Assembly: GCA_030144725.1 (NCBI GenBank)
Contig: JASKMD010000002.1
Span: 2,526,324 to 2,590,323 of the forward strand
DNA: 64,000 nucleotides
Reading direction: 5' to 3'
DNA from: Haematococcus lacustris
Lineage: Eukaryota; Chlorophyta; Chlorophyceae; Chlamydomonadales; Haematococcaceae
The notes below the pieces were generated by a model. The model ran no database searches and had not been told where the DNA came from. It was given only the letters and a program-made list of their open reading frames with translations. How positions within the stretch are numbered: position 1 is the stretch's first letter; each line of letters opens with the position of its first letter. Below are positions 35,503 to 46,788 of this stretch, piece by piece. The translations under genes were made by a program, and so were the position numbers.

Positions 35503-36518
35503 ACGGACAGCAGCGCAGCCAGTCGGGGCAAGTCAAGGGTGACTCAAAGCCACCTGCCTTATGGCAACCCTGCTGTGGCCTTGCTAGCCTAATTGCCAGA
35601 CCAGACCACACCACTGTGATCACACCTCTGTTGAGTGAAAGAGTGACTGGTGCCTCCCTGTATGTATGTCACTCCCTTGTCCTTCACTCATATTCTCAAC
35701 ATGCATGCCTGTACTTCCACTGTACATCATTGGCTGAGTGTGACCTTGTGGTCACGATGTAACAATGCAAGCACTGTAGCGGCACTGTTAGGCACGACAG
35801 GCCGGCAGTGAGGCCTTGTATGAATAGTCAAGATCACTGCCCCAGACTCATTGCAGTGTGGGCCAACCAGTGCCATAGTCACACCATGCTTGCATCAGAC
35901 TGCATGCATCAGTTGTTACCAGTTTGGTGCATTGCAGCCAGTGATGGCTCGTTGCTGCTGTCACTCAGTTGCTGTTGAGTTTGAGTTATTGTTTCCTGCC
36001 AAGCGTGAAGACATTGGCAATCATGGGCAAGCAGCCGTAACGTAAGACAACACGGTGCCACGCGGACAGTAGCCAGCCAGCGAAGTAGAAGGATGGCACC
36101 CGTCAACATGCTAATACCGGCAGCTCTAGCTGGCCCTGGTGTACTGAACCTCCCGACCCTGCCAAGCTCACAACGAGGGAGACGAGTGGGTCAGCGTTTG
36201 CACTGCCAACGGGCTGAAACCTGGTTTACGGGGAGGGCCCAGCTGCGGCCTGCAGGCATGCAGACAAAACTCAAAATTACATACCATGCATGCGTCGAAG
36301 TAACGTTTGACAGTAATCGTAGCCGTAAACAACTCTGAGTGCCTACTGCTACATCGCACTATAGAATCGCGCTGTATCCCCTCCCTGTTGAATCAGTAAG
36401 GTTGGGGCGTCAGCCTACTGCGCCCAAATGGCTCAGCGATGGCCTGCGCCAAAGGTCCAACCGAGGCTGAAGCAGGTGGGATGCATGGCATGTCGCTACA
36501 GCGATGCTGTGCCTGACA
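35503..36518. other. Intergenic region upstream of the ARMC6-like gene
   Basis: No supported gene. Contains a candidate TGTAA polyadenylation signal for the preceding exon at about 35758 and unique sequence of balanced composition that should hold the promoter of the gene starting at 36519. Confidence 0.35.
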
Positions 36519-36869
36519 ATGCCGGTTATTCAACACTTGCAGGAGGATTTCGACGACGCGGTGAGACCCATGTTTCAAATTCAAATGCCTAGCCTAGTGC
36601 AGGCTGAGCCGCTGCCGGGATGGTCGCTCAGGTCAAGACGAACATAGAGGACTTTGACATGTCCGTGGAGGAGGCTGTGCAGTCCGCAGTGGACGAGTTC
36701 AAGCTGCAGGGCTATGACATGAGCTGCGTGGTGGCAACCTCAGCTGGGGGCGACCTGGCCAAGTGCGCAGCCAGCCCTGACCTGATGCCCATTGCCCCCC
36801 CAAACCACCCCTTGCTGCCCCTCATCTCAACTGCTCCCCGTGACCCTGCTGCTGCTGCTCAGCCACCTG

Positions 36870-36905
<36 letters not shown>

Positions 36906-39900
36906 TGTTTAGGCACCCTGTGACGCTGGCAGTCGCAGCGCTGGGTGAGGCCGGGGATGAGCCCAGCCTGCTGTGCAGCGCTTGCCAGCACCTGGCCGAG
37001 CTGCTGGAGGCCGCCAGCGCAGGGGGGCCAGCAGCGCTGCAGGTAGGCGGCCACGAGCTGCCTGGCAGGGCAGGCAGCGGGCAGCTGCAGGGGGAGCCCT
37101 GGGCACCAGCAGTGACTGAGGCTGGGTGAGGGGGGGGGGGGGGGGCAGGTGGGGGGGGCAGTGTGGCCCCCCTGGTGTCTCCCCCAGCCCTGCTCGCACC
37201 CCTCTGGCTTTGTTCCTGTTGCTGTTGATGTTGCAGTGCACAGACTGGGTTGGCCACCGGGTGAGGCAGGGCAGCAGGGCAGCAGGGCAGCAGGGGGAGG
37301 GGCAGCAGGGGGAGGGGCAGCAGGGGGAGGGGCAGCAGGGGGAGGGGCAGCAGGGGGGGGGGCAGCCTGCTGTCAGAGCCTGTGAGGCGGCATGTGCTAC
37401 AAGGACCCACACCCACGCCTGTGGGTATGGCAGTGCGTGCGGGGGCAGCAGGGGAGGAGGGGAGGGAGGGGAGGGAGGGTCAGGCCTCCGCCAGCTCCTG
37501 CTGCGCGCGGCTGCCTGGCTAAGGGGCCTGGCTAAGCGCAGCTGCTTGGCTAAGGGTGCGGGCTGTTGGGTGCAGGAGGCTGCGGCTGTGGCCCTCAAGG
37601 CGGGCGCGCTGGCGGCAGTGCTGGAGGCAGTGAGGGCGGCGCAGCGTCAAGCGGGGCAGGGGGCAGGCGTGACAGCGCTCAAGGTCAGGGCAGGTCAGGG
37701 GGAGGCGAGGGATGGGCGGGGCGGGGCGGGACGAGGTGTTGCGGAGTGGGATGTGGGGCCGGGCAGCAAGGGGCAGCCAGGGGGGGGCAGGGTGAGGGCA
37801 AGGGCGTTTCAAGAAGGGGAAGGGGGGCCAGGGGGGGGCAAGAGCTGTAGACTGTGTCGCCCTCCAGCCTGCTGCCGCTGCCCCTCTTGCCCTGCTGCAC
37901 TCCTGCCTTGACCCCCCTCCTGCCCTGACCCCCCTCCTGCCCTGACCCCCCTGCTGCCCTGACCCCCCTGCTGCCCTGACCCCCCTGCTGCCCTGACCCC
38001 CCTGCTGCCCTGACCCCCCTGCTGCCCTTAGTGTAGGTAAGGCTATACTGTACAGGGGGTCCTAAGCTGTGGTGCCGTCCAGCCTGCTGCTGCTGCTCTT
38101 GCTCCTCCAGCCCCTGCTATGCCCGGCTGCACACCCCTGCTGCTGCTGCCTGCTCTGTGCCCCTGCCTGCCTGCCTGCACCCCCCCTGCCCCTGCCTGCC
38201 TGCTGCGCCCTATCTGTCCCCTCAGGCCGGCTTGGCTGCTGCCCGGGGCCTGGCCGCTGCCAGCCTGGACCTGCGGGACGGCTTTGACAGCCTGGGGGGG
38301 CCTCTGCTGCTGCTGGACCTGCACCGCATGCTGCCAGGCGACATGGAGCTGCAGGTGGCTGGAGGGCAAGGGGGGTGGAGGTGCCAGGTGGGGGGGGCGG
38401 TCTGATGAGTCAGGGGCGGTGAGGGGGGAGGCAGTCGAAGGGAGGAGGAAGAGGGGGAGGCTGGTGTAAGAGGGTGTGGTGATGGGAGGGGTATGGGGTC
38501 AAAAGGATGGGGGGGGGGACAGTGTTAGCAGCGAGACTCAAGAAGATGAGCGAGCCCTCCACGAACCCAACAGTGAAGAACTCTACCCAAAGCACAAGCT
38601 CAGCTGGGTCTCACACATGAGTTCAAAGGCTGACTGCACACACTAGAAGGGACTGGCTGACATGCCTGAGACACAGGGAAGAAGGGGGTGGTGTGTGTGC
38701 TGGGGGGAGGGGGAGGAGTGGCACAGCCTCACCATTGACTTTGGGGGGGGGGGGGCGGGGGGTCAGCAGCCCTGCCCTGCTCGACTGCCTTGCTGCTGTG
38801 CAGGCAGGTGTGGCCCAGCTCGCCGCCTGCGCCTGCCTGAAGGACGAGCTGAACAAGGAGGCGGTGATGGAGGCGGGGTTGCCCCTGGCCATGCTGCGCC
38901 TGCTGGCCAGGCTCACACCAGACGCACCCCCCCTGGGGGGCCCTGGCCCTGGGCCCCCCGCTGCTGCCGCCACCCCCAGCCCAGCTTCCCCCTCCTCCCA
39001 GCCTCAAGACCCGGCAGCGCAGCAGGGGGGGGCGCAGGCAGGGGTCCTTAGGGCAGGGCAGCAGGGGGGGGGGCAGCAGGGGGAAGGGCAGAATGGGGAG
39101 GGACAGCAAGGGGTGGGGCAGCAGGGCGGGGGGCAACCGGGGGGGTGTCAGCAGGGGGGGGGGGGCGCAGGGCCCGCCTGACCAGCTAGTGGTGGCTGCA
39201 TGCGCTCTGCTGCGCGCCGTGACCACTGCGGATGATGATCGGCCGCGGGCCAGCAAGGCCTTCATGAACGCGCGCCTGCTAGGCAAGCAGCACCAGGTGG
39301 GCGGCGGGGAGAAGGGGCAGGGCGAGGGGGGGGGGGGCCCTGGCTGCTCCTGCTGCTGCTCCTGACTGCTGGTGTGATACTGAGTGTGATATATTCACGG
39401 CCCTGAACCCTGCTGCTTCCCTGCTGCTCCCCTCCCCTGCTGCCCCTGCCCCCTCCCTTCCCCCCCTGCTGCTCTGTGCTCTGCTGCCCCCCTCCCCTGC
39501 TGCCCCCTGCTGCCGCTGCCCAGGCTGGCCGCTGCTGCTGCAGGCGCTGCGGGTGCTGCTGGCTCTGCTGCGCCGCCTGGGCAGTGAGGAGCGCGGCGAC
39601 ACGGCGGCGGCAGTGCTGGTCACTGTCAGGCAGCTGGCGGCCAACGAGGAGATCTGCCGCGACTTCTCAGACGAGGGAGGTGTGGCAACCTGCCTGCACC
39701 TGATCAGGTGGGGGAGAGGAGGGGGAGGAGGAGGGGGAGGGGGAGGGGGAGAGGGAGGGGGGAGGCCAGGGGGGTGCTGAGTTGGGCCTCAGCCTGACCT
39801 GACCCTGCTGAGTCCCACCCCACCTCACCCCACCTCACCCCACCTCACCTCACCTGGAGCTGGGAGCCCCATCCTGGTCCTGGTGCATCAGTTGCGCCGC

Positions 39901-41934
39901 TTGGCCTGACCTGCCTCTGCGCTGCTGCAGCGCCGGCCAGGGGGTAGAGGGGGTCAGGCGGTCAGGGGTGGGGGGCAGGACAGGGCCACTGGGGGGGGTG
40001 GGGCAAGCTGGGGGGGCTAGCAGGGGGGGGCAGGGGGGTGAGGGCTGGGGGAAATGAGGTGAGGGTGGGAGGGGTGACCCCTAGCCCTGCCCCCCTGTGC
40101 CTGCGCCCTGGCCGCCCCCTGCCTGCCTGCAGCTGCCTGGCGGGCCGCCACCGTGAAGCCGTGCGCTGCGGGCTGGCGGCGCTGCGGCAGTTGGCGCACA
40201 GCGACGCCACCAAGCGCCTGCTGGCTGCCCGGGGCGCCGCCCCCCTGCTCATGAAGCTGGCGGTGGGTGATTGGCTGGGCGCTGGCTGGGGGGCTGGGCG
40301 CTGGGGGGGGGGGCAGGGCGCAGCGTTGAGGGACCCCCCTGACAGCGGTCCTGCCGCCCTGACCTGACCCTGACGGCACCTGCAGCAGCAGCAGGCAAGT
40401 GCCCAGGCGCGGCACACCGCCCGGGAGCCAAACAGCCTCAGCCTCAGCCTCAGCCTCAGCCTCAGCCTCAGCCTCAGCCTCAGCCTCAGCCTCAGCCTCA
40501 GCCTCAGCCTCAGCCTCAGCCTCAGCCTCAGCCTCAGCCTCAGCCTCAGCCTCAAGCCTCAGCCTCAGGCGCCTCGCACCCCCAGAGAGGGGCCGGCAGT
40601 GAGGGGCCATGTCCCAGCCCCAGCAGCCGCAGCAGCCCCAGCAGCCCCAGCTGCCCCCAGCAGGCTCAGTCAGGGATGTGTGGCAGCAGCCTCCGCCTCA
40701 GCCTCAGTAGGGGGGCCCAGGGAGCATGATAGGGGTGGGCTCATAGTCAGCGCCTCAGCACCTGCCAGACCTGCCTGACCCTAACCCGCCTCACCTGCCT
40801 GCCCTGCCCGTGGCTGCTGGGCCGCCCTCATCAGCAGCATGGGCCCCACCAGCAGCCATGCGCTGCATGCCAGCCATGCATGGGGCGCTGCATGGGCCGC
40901 TGTCACAGGCCCCCCCCACTACAGCTAAAGGTCAGGCTACAGGTCAGGCGCTGACGGAGCAAGCTGCGGTGGAACCTGAACATCACCACCCAGTGGCTGT
41001 CGAGGGGGCCAGGGCAGCTATGCACAGCATTCGAGACAAATTGCAAAATCCTAGAGCTCGCTTTGCGCTACGAAACGGTCGCTGTGCAAACTGCACTATC
41101 ACGCATCGCCCTATGAAATGCCATTGTTGCCCTGCGATTTAACCTGGTGTGGGGATGACCCTTACCTTTGACCCGACCCCGATTTTTGTGTTTTGTTTCT
41201 GCTATTTCTTTTTTAGCTGAGCCATATGTCCTAGCAAGGTCTTGCTGGTGCTGTCTTGGCTATCCAAAGACAAATCACAGGTGTGGGGCTATGGGGGCTG
41301 CAGGCGGCCTATCACGGTGACAAGGACATAGCCGAACCCGCAGTGGGCCTGATGGCCAACATGACGCTGCGCCAGCCGGAGGTGGTGCACCTGTGTGCAG
41401 AGGTGCGGGGCGGGCGGCGGCTGCTGGCGGCCTGGGGGATAGGGGAAAGGAGGAGGCGGGGCAGGCGGTAGAAGAGCAGGTGCAAGGCGAAACGAAGCGC
41501 AGGGGAGGTTGAAGGCCTGGTCCACAACCGCAGTAGGCCGGGCGCCTGTAGCTTGGAGTGGATTAGAGTGAGCAAAGGATCGCGGGGGGCGAATTGTCGC
41601 GCTCTGGCTAGGACAGGCGGGTGCGTCGTACTGTGTGGCGCAGGTCGGCGTGATCGACTGGATCCTGGAACTCATGGCCGCCATGCCTGCTAGCCGCGGC
41701 GTGCAGCGTTCTGGCTGCATCCTGGTGCGCAACATGGTCGTGCGCACCACGGAGCATCGCGCTGCATTTTTGGAGAAAGGCGCGGCAGCGTTGCTGCGCG
41801 CTGCCAAGCAGCGGCACCCGAAGTACTGCAATGACGTCGGGTCCGCGGCGCTGCGCGACCTGGGGCTCGACAATTACGGGACGATGGAGGAGTTTTGCGT
41901 AGGCAACGCCGCAGAGGACGAGTACGACGATTGA
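36519..41934 (+). CDS. Armadillo-repeat protein, ARMC6-like
   Basis: Exons: 36519-36560, 36632-36762, 36913-37042, 37237-37260 (24-base microexon), 37576-37683, 38226-38354, 38804 to about 39112, 39186-39296, 39544-39707, 40133-40262, 41304-41402 and 41644-41934. All join in phase; only the end at 39112 is uncertain, because a Gln/Gly-rich low-complexity stretch runs to 39181. The N-terminus (EDFDDA, then VKTNIEDFDMSVEEAV and GYDMSCVV) and the C-terminal armadillo repeats (CILVRNMVVRTTEHR, SAALRDLGLDNYG) match ARMC6, a cytosolic helical-repeat protein of poorly defined function. It ends in an acidic tail (AAEDEYDD). ATG 36519 was chosen because it continues in frame into exon 1; a splice at 36541 is an alternative. 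Confidence 0.85.
40433..40556. repeat. (CAGCCT)n hexanucleotide repeat in an ARMC6 intron
   Basis: About 20 perfect CAGCCT units between exons 40133-40262 and 41304-41402. A Ser-Ala ORF and a minus-strand Arg-Leu / Ala-Glu ORF cross it; neither connects to the gene. Confidence 0.95.
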
Positions 41935-42264
41935 TGCGAGGGATGCGTAGCGTGACGAATCCTTTACGCTGACTGCTGCCGATCCAACTCTTTGTCATCA
42001 TTTTCGGATTTGCGGCTACGTATGCCTCTACGTATGCGCTGCAATCTTTAGGACGATGACTCTACAAGACTGGCCGATCTAATATGACCCTTTCTGGCGT
42101 CGGCACAGCGACGTGGCGATGGCGTTTCAGTGCATACCATGCTAGGTTGTGCATACCCGAAACCGTATCTGTATGTGTAGCCAATACATACGAATTGTTG
42201 CGACATCATTCGGGTTGAATGCCACACCATTCCGCCTAACGGTCGCTACCTTTTCGCTGCACTT
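41935..42264. other. Spacer after the ARMC6-like gene
   Basis: No gene seen. It probably holds the 3' untranslated region of the armadillo-repeat gene and what may be the original flank of the dehydrogenase 3' region, copied just to the right. Confidence 0.35.
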
Positions 42265-42649
42265 CTTACGAGATGCATGCGCGCACGTGATACATGTGCA
42301 CAACTCCACTGCAGTGAGCCACTCCATTCCGAGTTTAACAACACAACCGCAACACCCGTACACATGTTCTTCTACACCTTTACCCGCACTACCGATGCTC
42401 CGCGCTACCTATGCTTTGCACTGTTGCAGCCATCCAATCCCGATGCCCGGGTATAGACGCCTTAGCCGTTGATCACGGTGCCGCCGTTGGGGTGCAACAC
42501 CTGACCTGCGGCCGCCAGGCCAGGCAGTGCAGCCGTGCATGCCCTCTCACACCTCGCCTACCATTGACGCCTGTCACCTTCCCACCATCCACCAGCATCT
42601 CACACTGCCATGGTGGTGACCAGGCAAGCAGGTTGGGTGCCAAGGTGGG
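42265..42649 (-). pseudogene. Second copy of the dehydrogenase 3' end (last exon and flanks)
   Basis: From 42311 on, nearly identical to 53470-53811, at a constant offset of 11,159 bases until a one-base indel near the end. 42265-42310 matches 51860-51905. Positions 42462-42505 (minus) match the dehydrogenase's terminal exon (GQVLHPNGGTVING, stop), and the upstream intron is included. Similarity stops abruptly at about 42649, where Harbinger-like sequence begins. It may be a segmental duplication or two haplotypes joined by the assembler. Confidence 0.8.
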
Positions 42650-42981
42650 TTAGGGTTATTATGTATTTTGAATTATTCGCGGCCAACCGACGCACTTTTT
42701 CCCGTTCCGAGCCACTGGCTGAGTAGTTGTTCGTTGTGACCCAGCACGATCAGACCCCGCATTCACAGCAGTCAGGGGAGCTGCTCAGCAGCCCAAAAGG
42801 AGACAGCGAGTGGCGGTCGGTTTCGTCGGTTCCTGCACTTTAACGACAGTACCCGCCCGTCACGCTTCATCATTCTAGCCTCCTTTTCGCCGCGTTTGAA
42901 TCGGGGCTAGAATGATGAAGAATGACGGGTCAGTTGAATCAGGTTTCAGGTGATGGAATCTTTCGAGCAGGGTAGCCGAGC

Positions 42982-44450
42982 TCAGCTGTGACACGCCCTG
43001 AGGAAAATTCAAATTTTGACGAACGGAGCCCATAGGCCACGGAGAGCAATTGCGCCTGTTGCGTTGCAATCGTACTATTGCGCTGTATCCCGCTGATGGT
43101 TGTGCCTGGCCTGAAGCCTGTGGCGCCCTCCACAATAGATGTGCTTAAGACGCAAGCTTGCTATTGGGTGCTAGTTGTTGTAAGGTCGTACGGGTCTGAA
43201 TGCCTATCGCGACACCGAGCGGCATCACGTGACGGTCCAGTCGAGCGCGACGCTGGCGGGAGGTGCATCTATAGTCCTAGTTATATCTACTAAATGGCGC
43301 AGCACCATTAAGAGCGATATGCCCCATGCCTCGACTTGCCAAAATTCGGTGTTCCTCTGACTAGCGCCAGGCACTAGCCAGGGCTCCATCCGCGACCATT
43401 GTCACACACATGTGTCCGTAGCAAGCACATCTACACAACAGGTAAGGTTACTGTAACATGCAAATGAGGTGTGAGTGACAGCTTCACAGCAAGCCCATGG
43501 CACGCCCAGCCATGCCACAGCCATGAGAACTAACAAAATCGTATGCCACTTTGCTAGTGGCATGTTATCACCCCAATGAAAATACAGCCCAAGTTTCATG
43601 TGGCACTGCCAGCTGCCAGGATGGTGGAAGGACGCCGGGCAGGACCTGCAGCCACATGCGCCAGCCCAACCCCCTGCCCCTGCAGCCTTGCCCCTCCCTG
43701 CCCCTCACTGCTACTGGTTGGGGTGCTGGAACCTTGGCATGCCTTCCTGCAGCCGAATAGGATGGCACATGGTGGTAGTGAGAGGACATGAGGTTGTGGG
43801 GTTGCATACCCATGTTAGTGCTGAACGAATCGTCAGTGCCACATGAAACTTGGGCTGTACTTTCATTTGGGTGCAAACAGGCCACAAGCTAAGTGGCATA
43901 CGATTTTATTAGTTCTCATGGCTGTGGCATGGCTGGGCGTGCCATGGGCTTGCTGAGACGCTGTCACTCACACCTCACTTGCATGTTGCAGTAACCTTAC
44001 CTGTTGTGTAGATGTGCTTGCTACGGACACATGTGTGTGCCAACGGTCGCGGATGGAGCCCTGGCTAGTGCCTGGCGCCAGTCAGAGAAACACCGAAATC
44101 TGGTCAGTCAAGACATGGGGCATGTCGCGTATATTGGTATTACGCCACGTACCTGAGCAAACTAGGACTATAGATGCACCTCCGGCTCCTGTTGCGCTCG
44201 ACTGGACAGTCACGTGATTTTGAAACTCGTCGCTGGAACAATTTGTGCGATGCCCAGTGATAGAGACCACTACTATAGGCTCATCCGCGGGGAAACATCT
44301 TCGCCCACCACCATCGCGGCCGAACTAGAGGCCAGCGACACAGACACGGCTTGAGCTATAGAGCGGGCTGGTGCAAACGCGATGTCCTGAGGTGGCCTGT
44401 GTGACCCAGACTGACCCATGCGAACATTTTATCAGGCGTGTCACAGCTGG
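42982..44450. mobile_element. Foldback DNA transposon with long internal inverted arms
   Basis: The termini are inverted (TCAGCTGTGACACGCC on the left and its complement on the right), flanked by GCCGAGC on both sides (42975-42981, 44451-44457). The other Harbinger copy has a single GCCGAGC at this site, showing an empty target. Inside, 43224-43608 and 43834-44218 are imperfect inverted arms of about 385 bases with a 225-base loop. No transposase is seen, so it is non-autonomous. The superfamily is undetermined; a 6-7-bp target duplication is unusual. Confidence 0.75.
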
Positions 44451-44995
44451 GCCGAGCAGCGGCGACAAATGCAGCAGCTCAACCCGATGCTTCTGGGTCA
44501 GCTACAACTCGTATTACGGGCTCGAGCACAGGCTCAAGCACAGGCGCAAGCTCAAGCCCAGCAGACAATTTCGCCAATGGCTTCGCCGATGCTAGCGCTA
44601 CAAACACAACAGCAGGCTGTGCCGACGCTGCTTCAGGCCCAGTTTATTCAGATGTTGCAGGCCCAGCAGGCTCGGACGCAGCAGGCCTCTGCAATGCCAG
44701 CTCTGCATGTCTCGCATCCCCTGGCGCAGCATGCTGTGCAGACACAGCCACAGCCGGCCCCGTCGCTTCAGATGGTGCAGACCCAGCAGGCTCGGACGCA
44801 GCCTGAAAGACGTGCCCTGCAGCGGCCACAGAAACCCACCACCTCTCGGTCCATGGCTGGCAAAGAGAACAAGAGGTGGGCAATACAAGGCATTGCATTG
44901 CATTCATACTCTGCAACAATACTCTACAATCATGTTTGCAATGCTGCCCTGATGATGGCTGTGCAGGGTGTTGTACCGTGCTTTGTTGGGGCACC

Positions 44996-45167
44996 TGTTA
45001 CGTGACCATGTAAGACTAAGCTAATGCCGGTTGAGAGATCTGGATCTCCCCTGTGAGAAGTGTGATGTGGTGAGGTGATCTGAGGCCGGGTTCGATTCCC
45101 GGGCAGACTTCCTGACAACGCCCAGTCTGTCACGGAGAACTCAGTCACCGCCACTCATCACGCAACA
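44996..45167 (+). repeat. 5' LTR, 172 bp
   Basis: Begins TGTTACGTGACC and ends CACGCAACA. Positions 45086-45102 form CCGGGTTCGATTCCCGG, a stem-loop identical in form to a tRNA T-arm and containing the Pol III B-box core GGTTCGATTCC. Confidence 0.95.
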
Positions 45168-45381
45168 GTTGGTTGCCGACCGAGGCCCTGGCGCCTCCTA
45201 GGCCTGATTGGCTAAAGCACGCCAAGTTGTGTCCCAGCCTTGAGGGAGAAGACGTAGAGGGCTGGTGGGAAGCGACGGGAGGGCTACTGGAGTTTCCTTT
45301 CAGCCCGGAGCAGGAGCGCGAGCTTGAAGTCGTGCGCCTACGCATTGCTGGTAACTTGTGGCTGCCGCAGTTTGTCTAGAA
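45168..45381 (+). promoter_or_regulatory. Retrotransposon leader with candidate primer-binding site
   Basis: TGGTTGCCGACCGAGGCC starts at 45170, two bases after the LTR. It has the TGG expected to pair with a tRNA 3' CCA end. Which tRNA is unknown. The rest of the leader runs to the gag start at 45382. Confidence 0.5.
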
Positions 45382-46788
45382 ATGTCGGGCGGCAGTACAA
45401 CCAGATTATCTGATACTTTCTTTGAGCAGCTCGCTAACGTAGCGGGTAATCGCGTTGCTGCAGCAAGGTTGTTGCAAGACGCTGGCCTGGTGCGTTTCCG
45501 TCCAGGGATGATGAGCGAAGGAGGTCAGGGTGACGTTCCGATTTCGCGCGATGTGGTGAGCGGTGAGGAGCTACGCAGAATGCGTGCAGAGCTTGAGGCT
45601 CGTGAAAGAGAGGTGGAAGCCCGGGAGAGGGCAGCGCGAGAGGCACGTGTGGCAAGTGAGGCCCGCGTTGCGAATGAGGCCCGTGGGGCAGTGGCAGGCC
45701 CAGTGAGTGGCTCAATGGGAGGCTCAGTTGGAGCTGGTACAAGTGCGCAACACGCGGTTGCGGCGGCGAATGTGCATGGAGCCGCATTTTTGGGTGCCGG
45801 CACTGAGGCAAGTGCACGGAAGGGCACACCGCAGTGTGTTGTGAGAACCACCATGAACTTGCCTGAACCGTGGACACTAGAGGACTCTGCACGCTCACGT
45901 GAGTTTGAGCCTTACTGGTTGCTTGTGACTGGCTGGTGCGCTGCTACGCAGCAACCTCTGATGGTGGGGCTGATGAATGCCACCAGCGGTGATGTGAAGT
46001 CCGCTCTTGTGCAAATGGTGAGCTCTTGCAAGGCTCAGGGCAAGGAGATAACTGATGCAGAGCTAGAAGAGTGGTTCAGGAAGGCCACAGGTGTGGGGAC
46101 CCAGAACACAGAGGATGAGGTGATGGAGAAGCTGGTGAAAGGTGGATACCAGCAGAAGGGTGCAGACACCATGGCCTACTGCCTGTCTTTCAGCCTGCTT
46201 GCGCTGAGACTGCCAAACCTGCCACAAAAGCTCATGTGCATGTATTTTCTGGAAGGCTTGACAAATGCCCAATTGCGACGAGATTGTGCCCGTACACAGC
46301 AGGGGCAGCGATGGGACTCGTTAGATGCTCTGCTGCAGTTTGCCCGTGGACGGGATGTTGCACTACGAGCAGCCAAGTCGCTGCAGCCTGTTGCTGCACC
46401 TGTTGCGATGCCCAATGATGAGCACGACATGTGTGATGACATGCCCAGCGAGCCTGCTGTAGCTGTATTTGCGGGTCGTGGGCGTGGGGGTCGTGGCTTT
46501 GGTGGTCGTGGGCGTGGTCGAGGACGTACGTTTGGTCCTGGCCGTGGTGCTGGTCCGCAGGGGCGCATGGACGCCAAACTGGATGTGCTGCTACAGAAGC
46601 TGGACAGCCTGCAAAGCAGGAGCCATGGAGGCGGCCGTAGGGATGGCCAGCTGCCCAGCAAGAGGGACTACCATGAGGAGGAGCACCCGCCGAAGCGGCA
46701 CCGTGATGACAGGGGCTTTGTGCCTGGACCTAGGTGCCCTAAGTGCAGGGGCTTTGGCCACACGGCAGATCGGTGTGCTAACAACTAG
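45382..46788 (+). CDS. Gag polyprotein of the chromovirus
   Basis: 468 residues from ATG 45382 (AGAAATG context) to TAG 46786-46788. Order: N-terminal region, a charged coiled-coil-like stretch (about residues 65-105, Glu/Arg/Ala), the Gag capsid-like region with PYWLLVTGWC and MAYCLSFSLLALRL (residues about 175-340), an Arg-Gly-rich segment (GRGRGGRGFGGRGRGRGR) and a C-terminal CCHC zinc knuckle (CPKCRGFGHTADRC) for RNA packaging. The downstream pol frame is the same and contains no other stop, so Gag-Pol would arise by reading through the UAG. Confidence 0.9.
   Translation: MSGGSTTRLSDTFFEQLANVAGNRVAAARLLQDAGLVRFRPGMMSEGGQGDVPISRDVVSGEELRRMRAELEAREREVEARERAAREARVASEARVANEARGAVAGPVSGSMGGSVGAGTSAQHAVAAANVHGAAFLGAGTEASARKGTPQCVVRTTMNLPEPWTLEDSARSREFEPYWLLVTGWCAATQQPLMVGLMNATSGDVKSALVQMVSSCKAQGKEITDAELEEWFRKATGVGTQNTEDEVMEKLVKGGYQQKGADTMAYCLSFSLLALRLPNLPQKLMCMYFLEGLTNAQLRRDCARTQQGQRWDSLDALLQFARGRDVALRAAKSLQPVAAPVAMPNDEHDMCDDMPSEPAVAVFAGRGRGGRGFGGRGRGRGRTFGPGRGAGPQGRMDAKLDVLLQKLDSLQSRSHGGGRRDGQLPSKRDYHEEEHPPKRHRDDRGFVPGPRCPKCRGFGHTADRCANN

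Noticed and set aside
42411..42653. Plus-strand ORFs at 42.1-42.65 and 53.4-54.1 kb
   Set aside because: They are antisense to the dehydrogenase terminal exon and its duplicate, whose minus-strand reading (GQVLHPNGG, stop) is clearly the coding one.
44418..45005. Gln-rich plus-strand ORF as a host gene
   Set aside because: The same sequence recurs in inverted orientation at 52075-53145 inside the second Harbinger copy, so it belongs to the transposon; the frame also runs into the LTR.
45069..45110. Complete tRNA gene in the LTR
   Set aside because: Only the T-arm/B-box hairpin is present; no convincing A box, anticodon arm or acceptor pairing was found.
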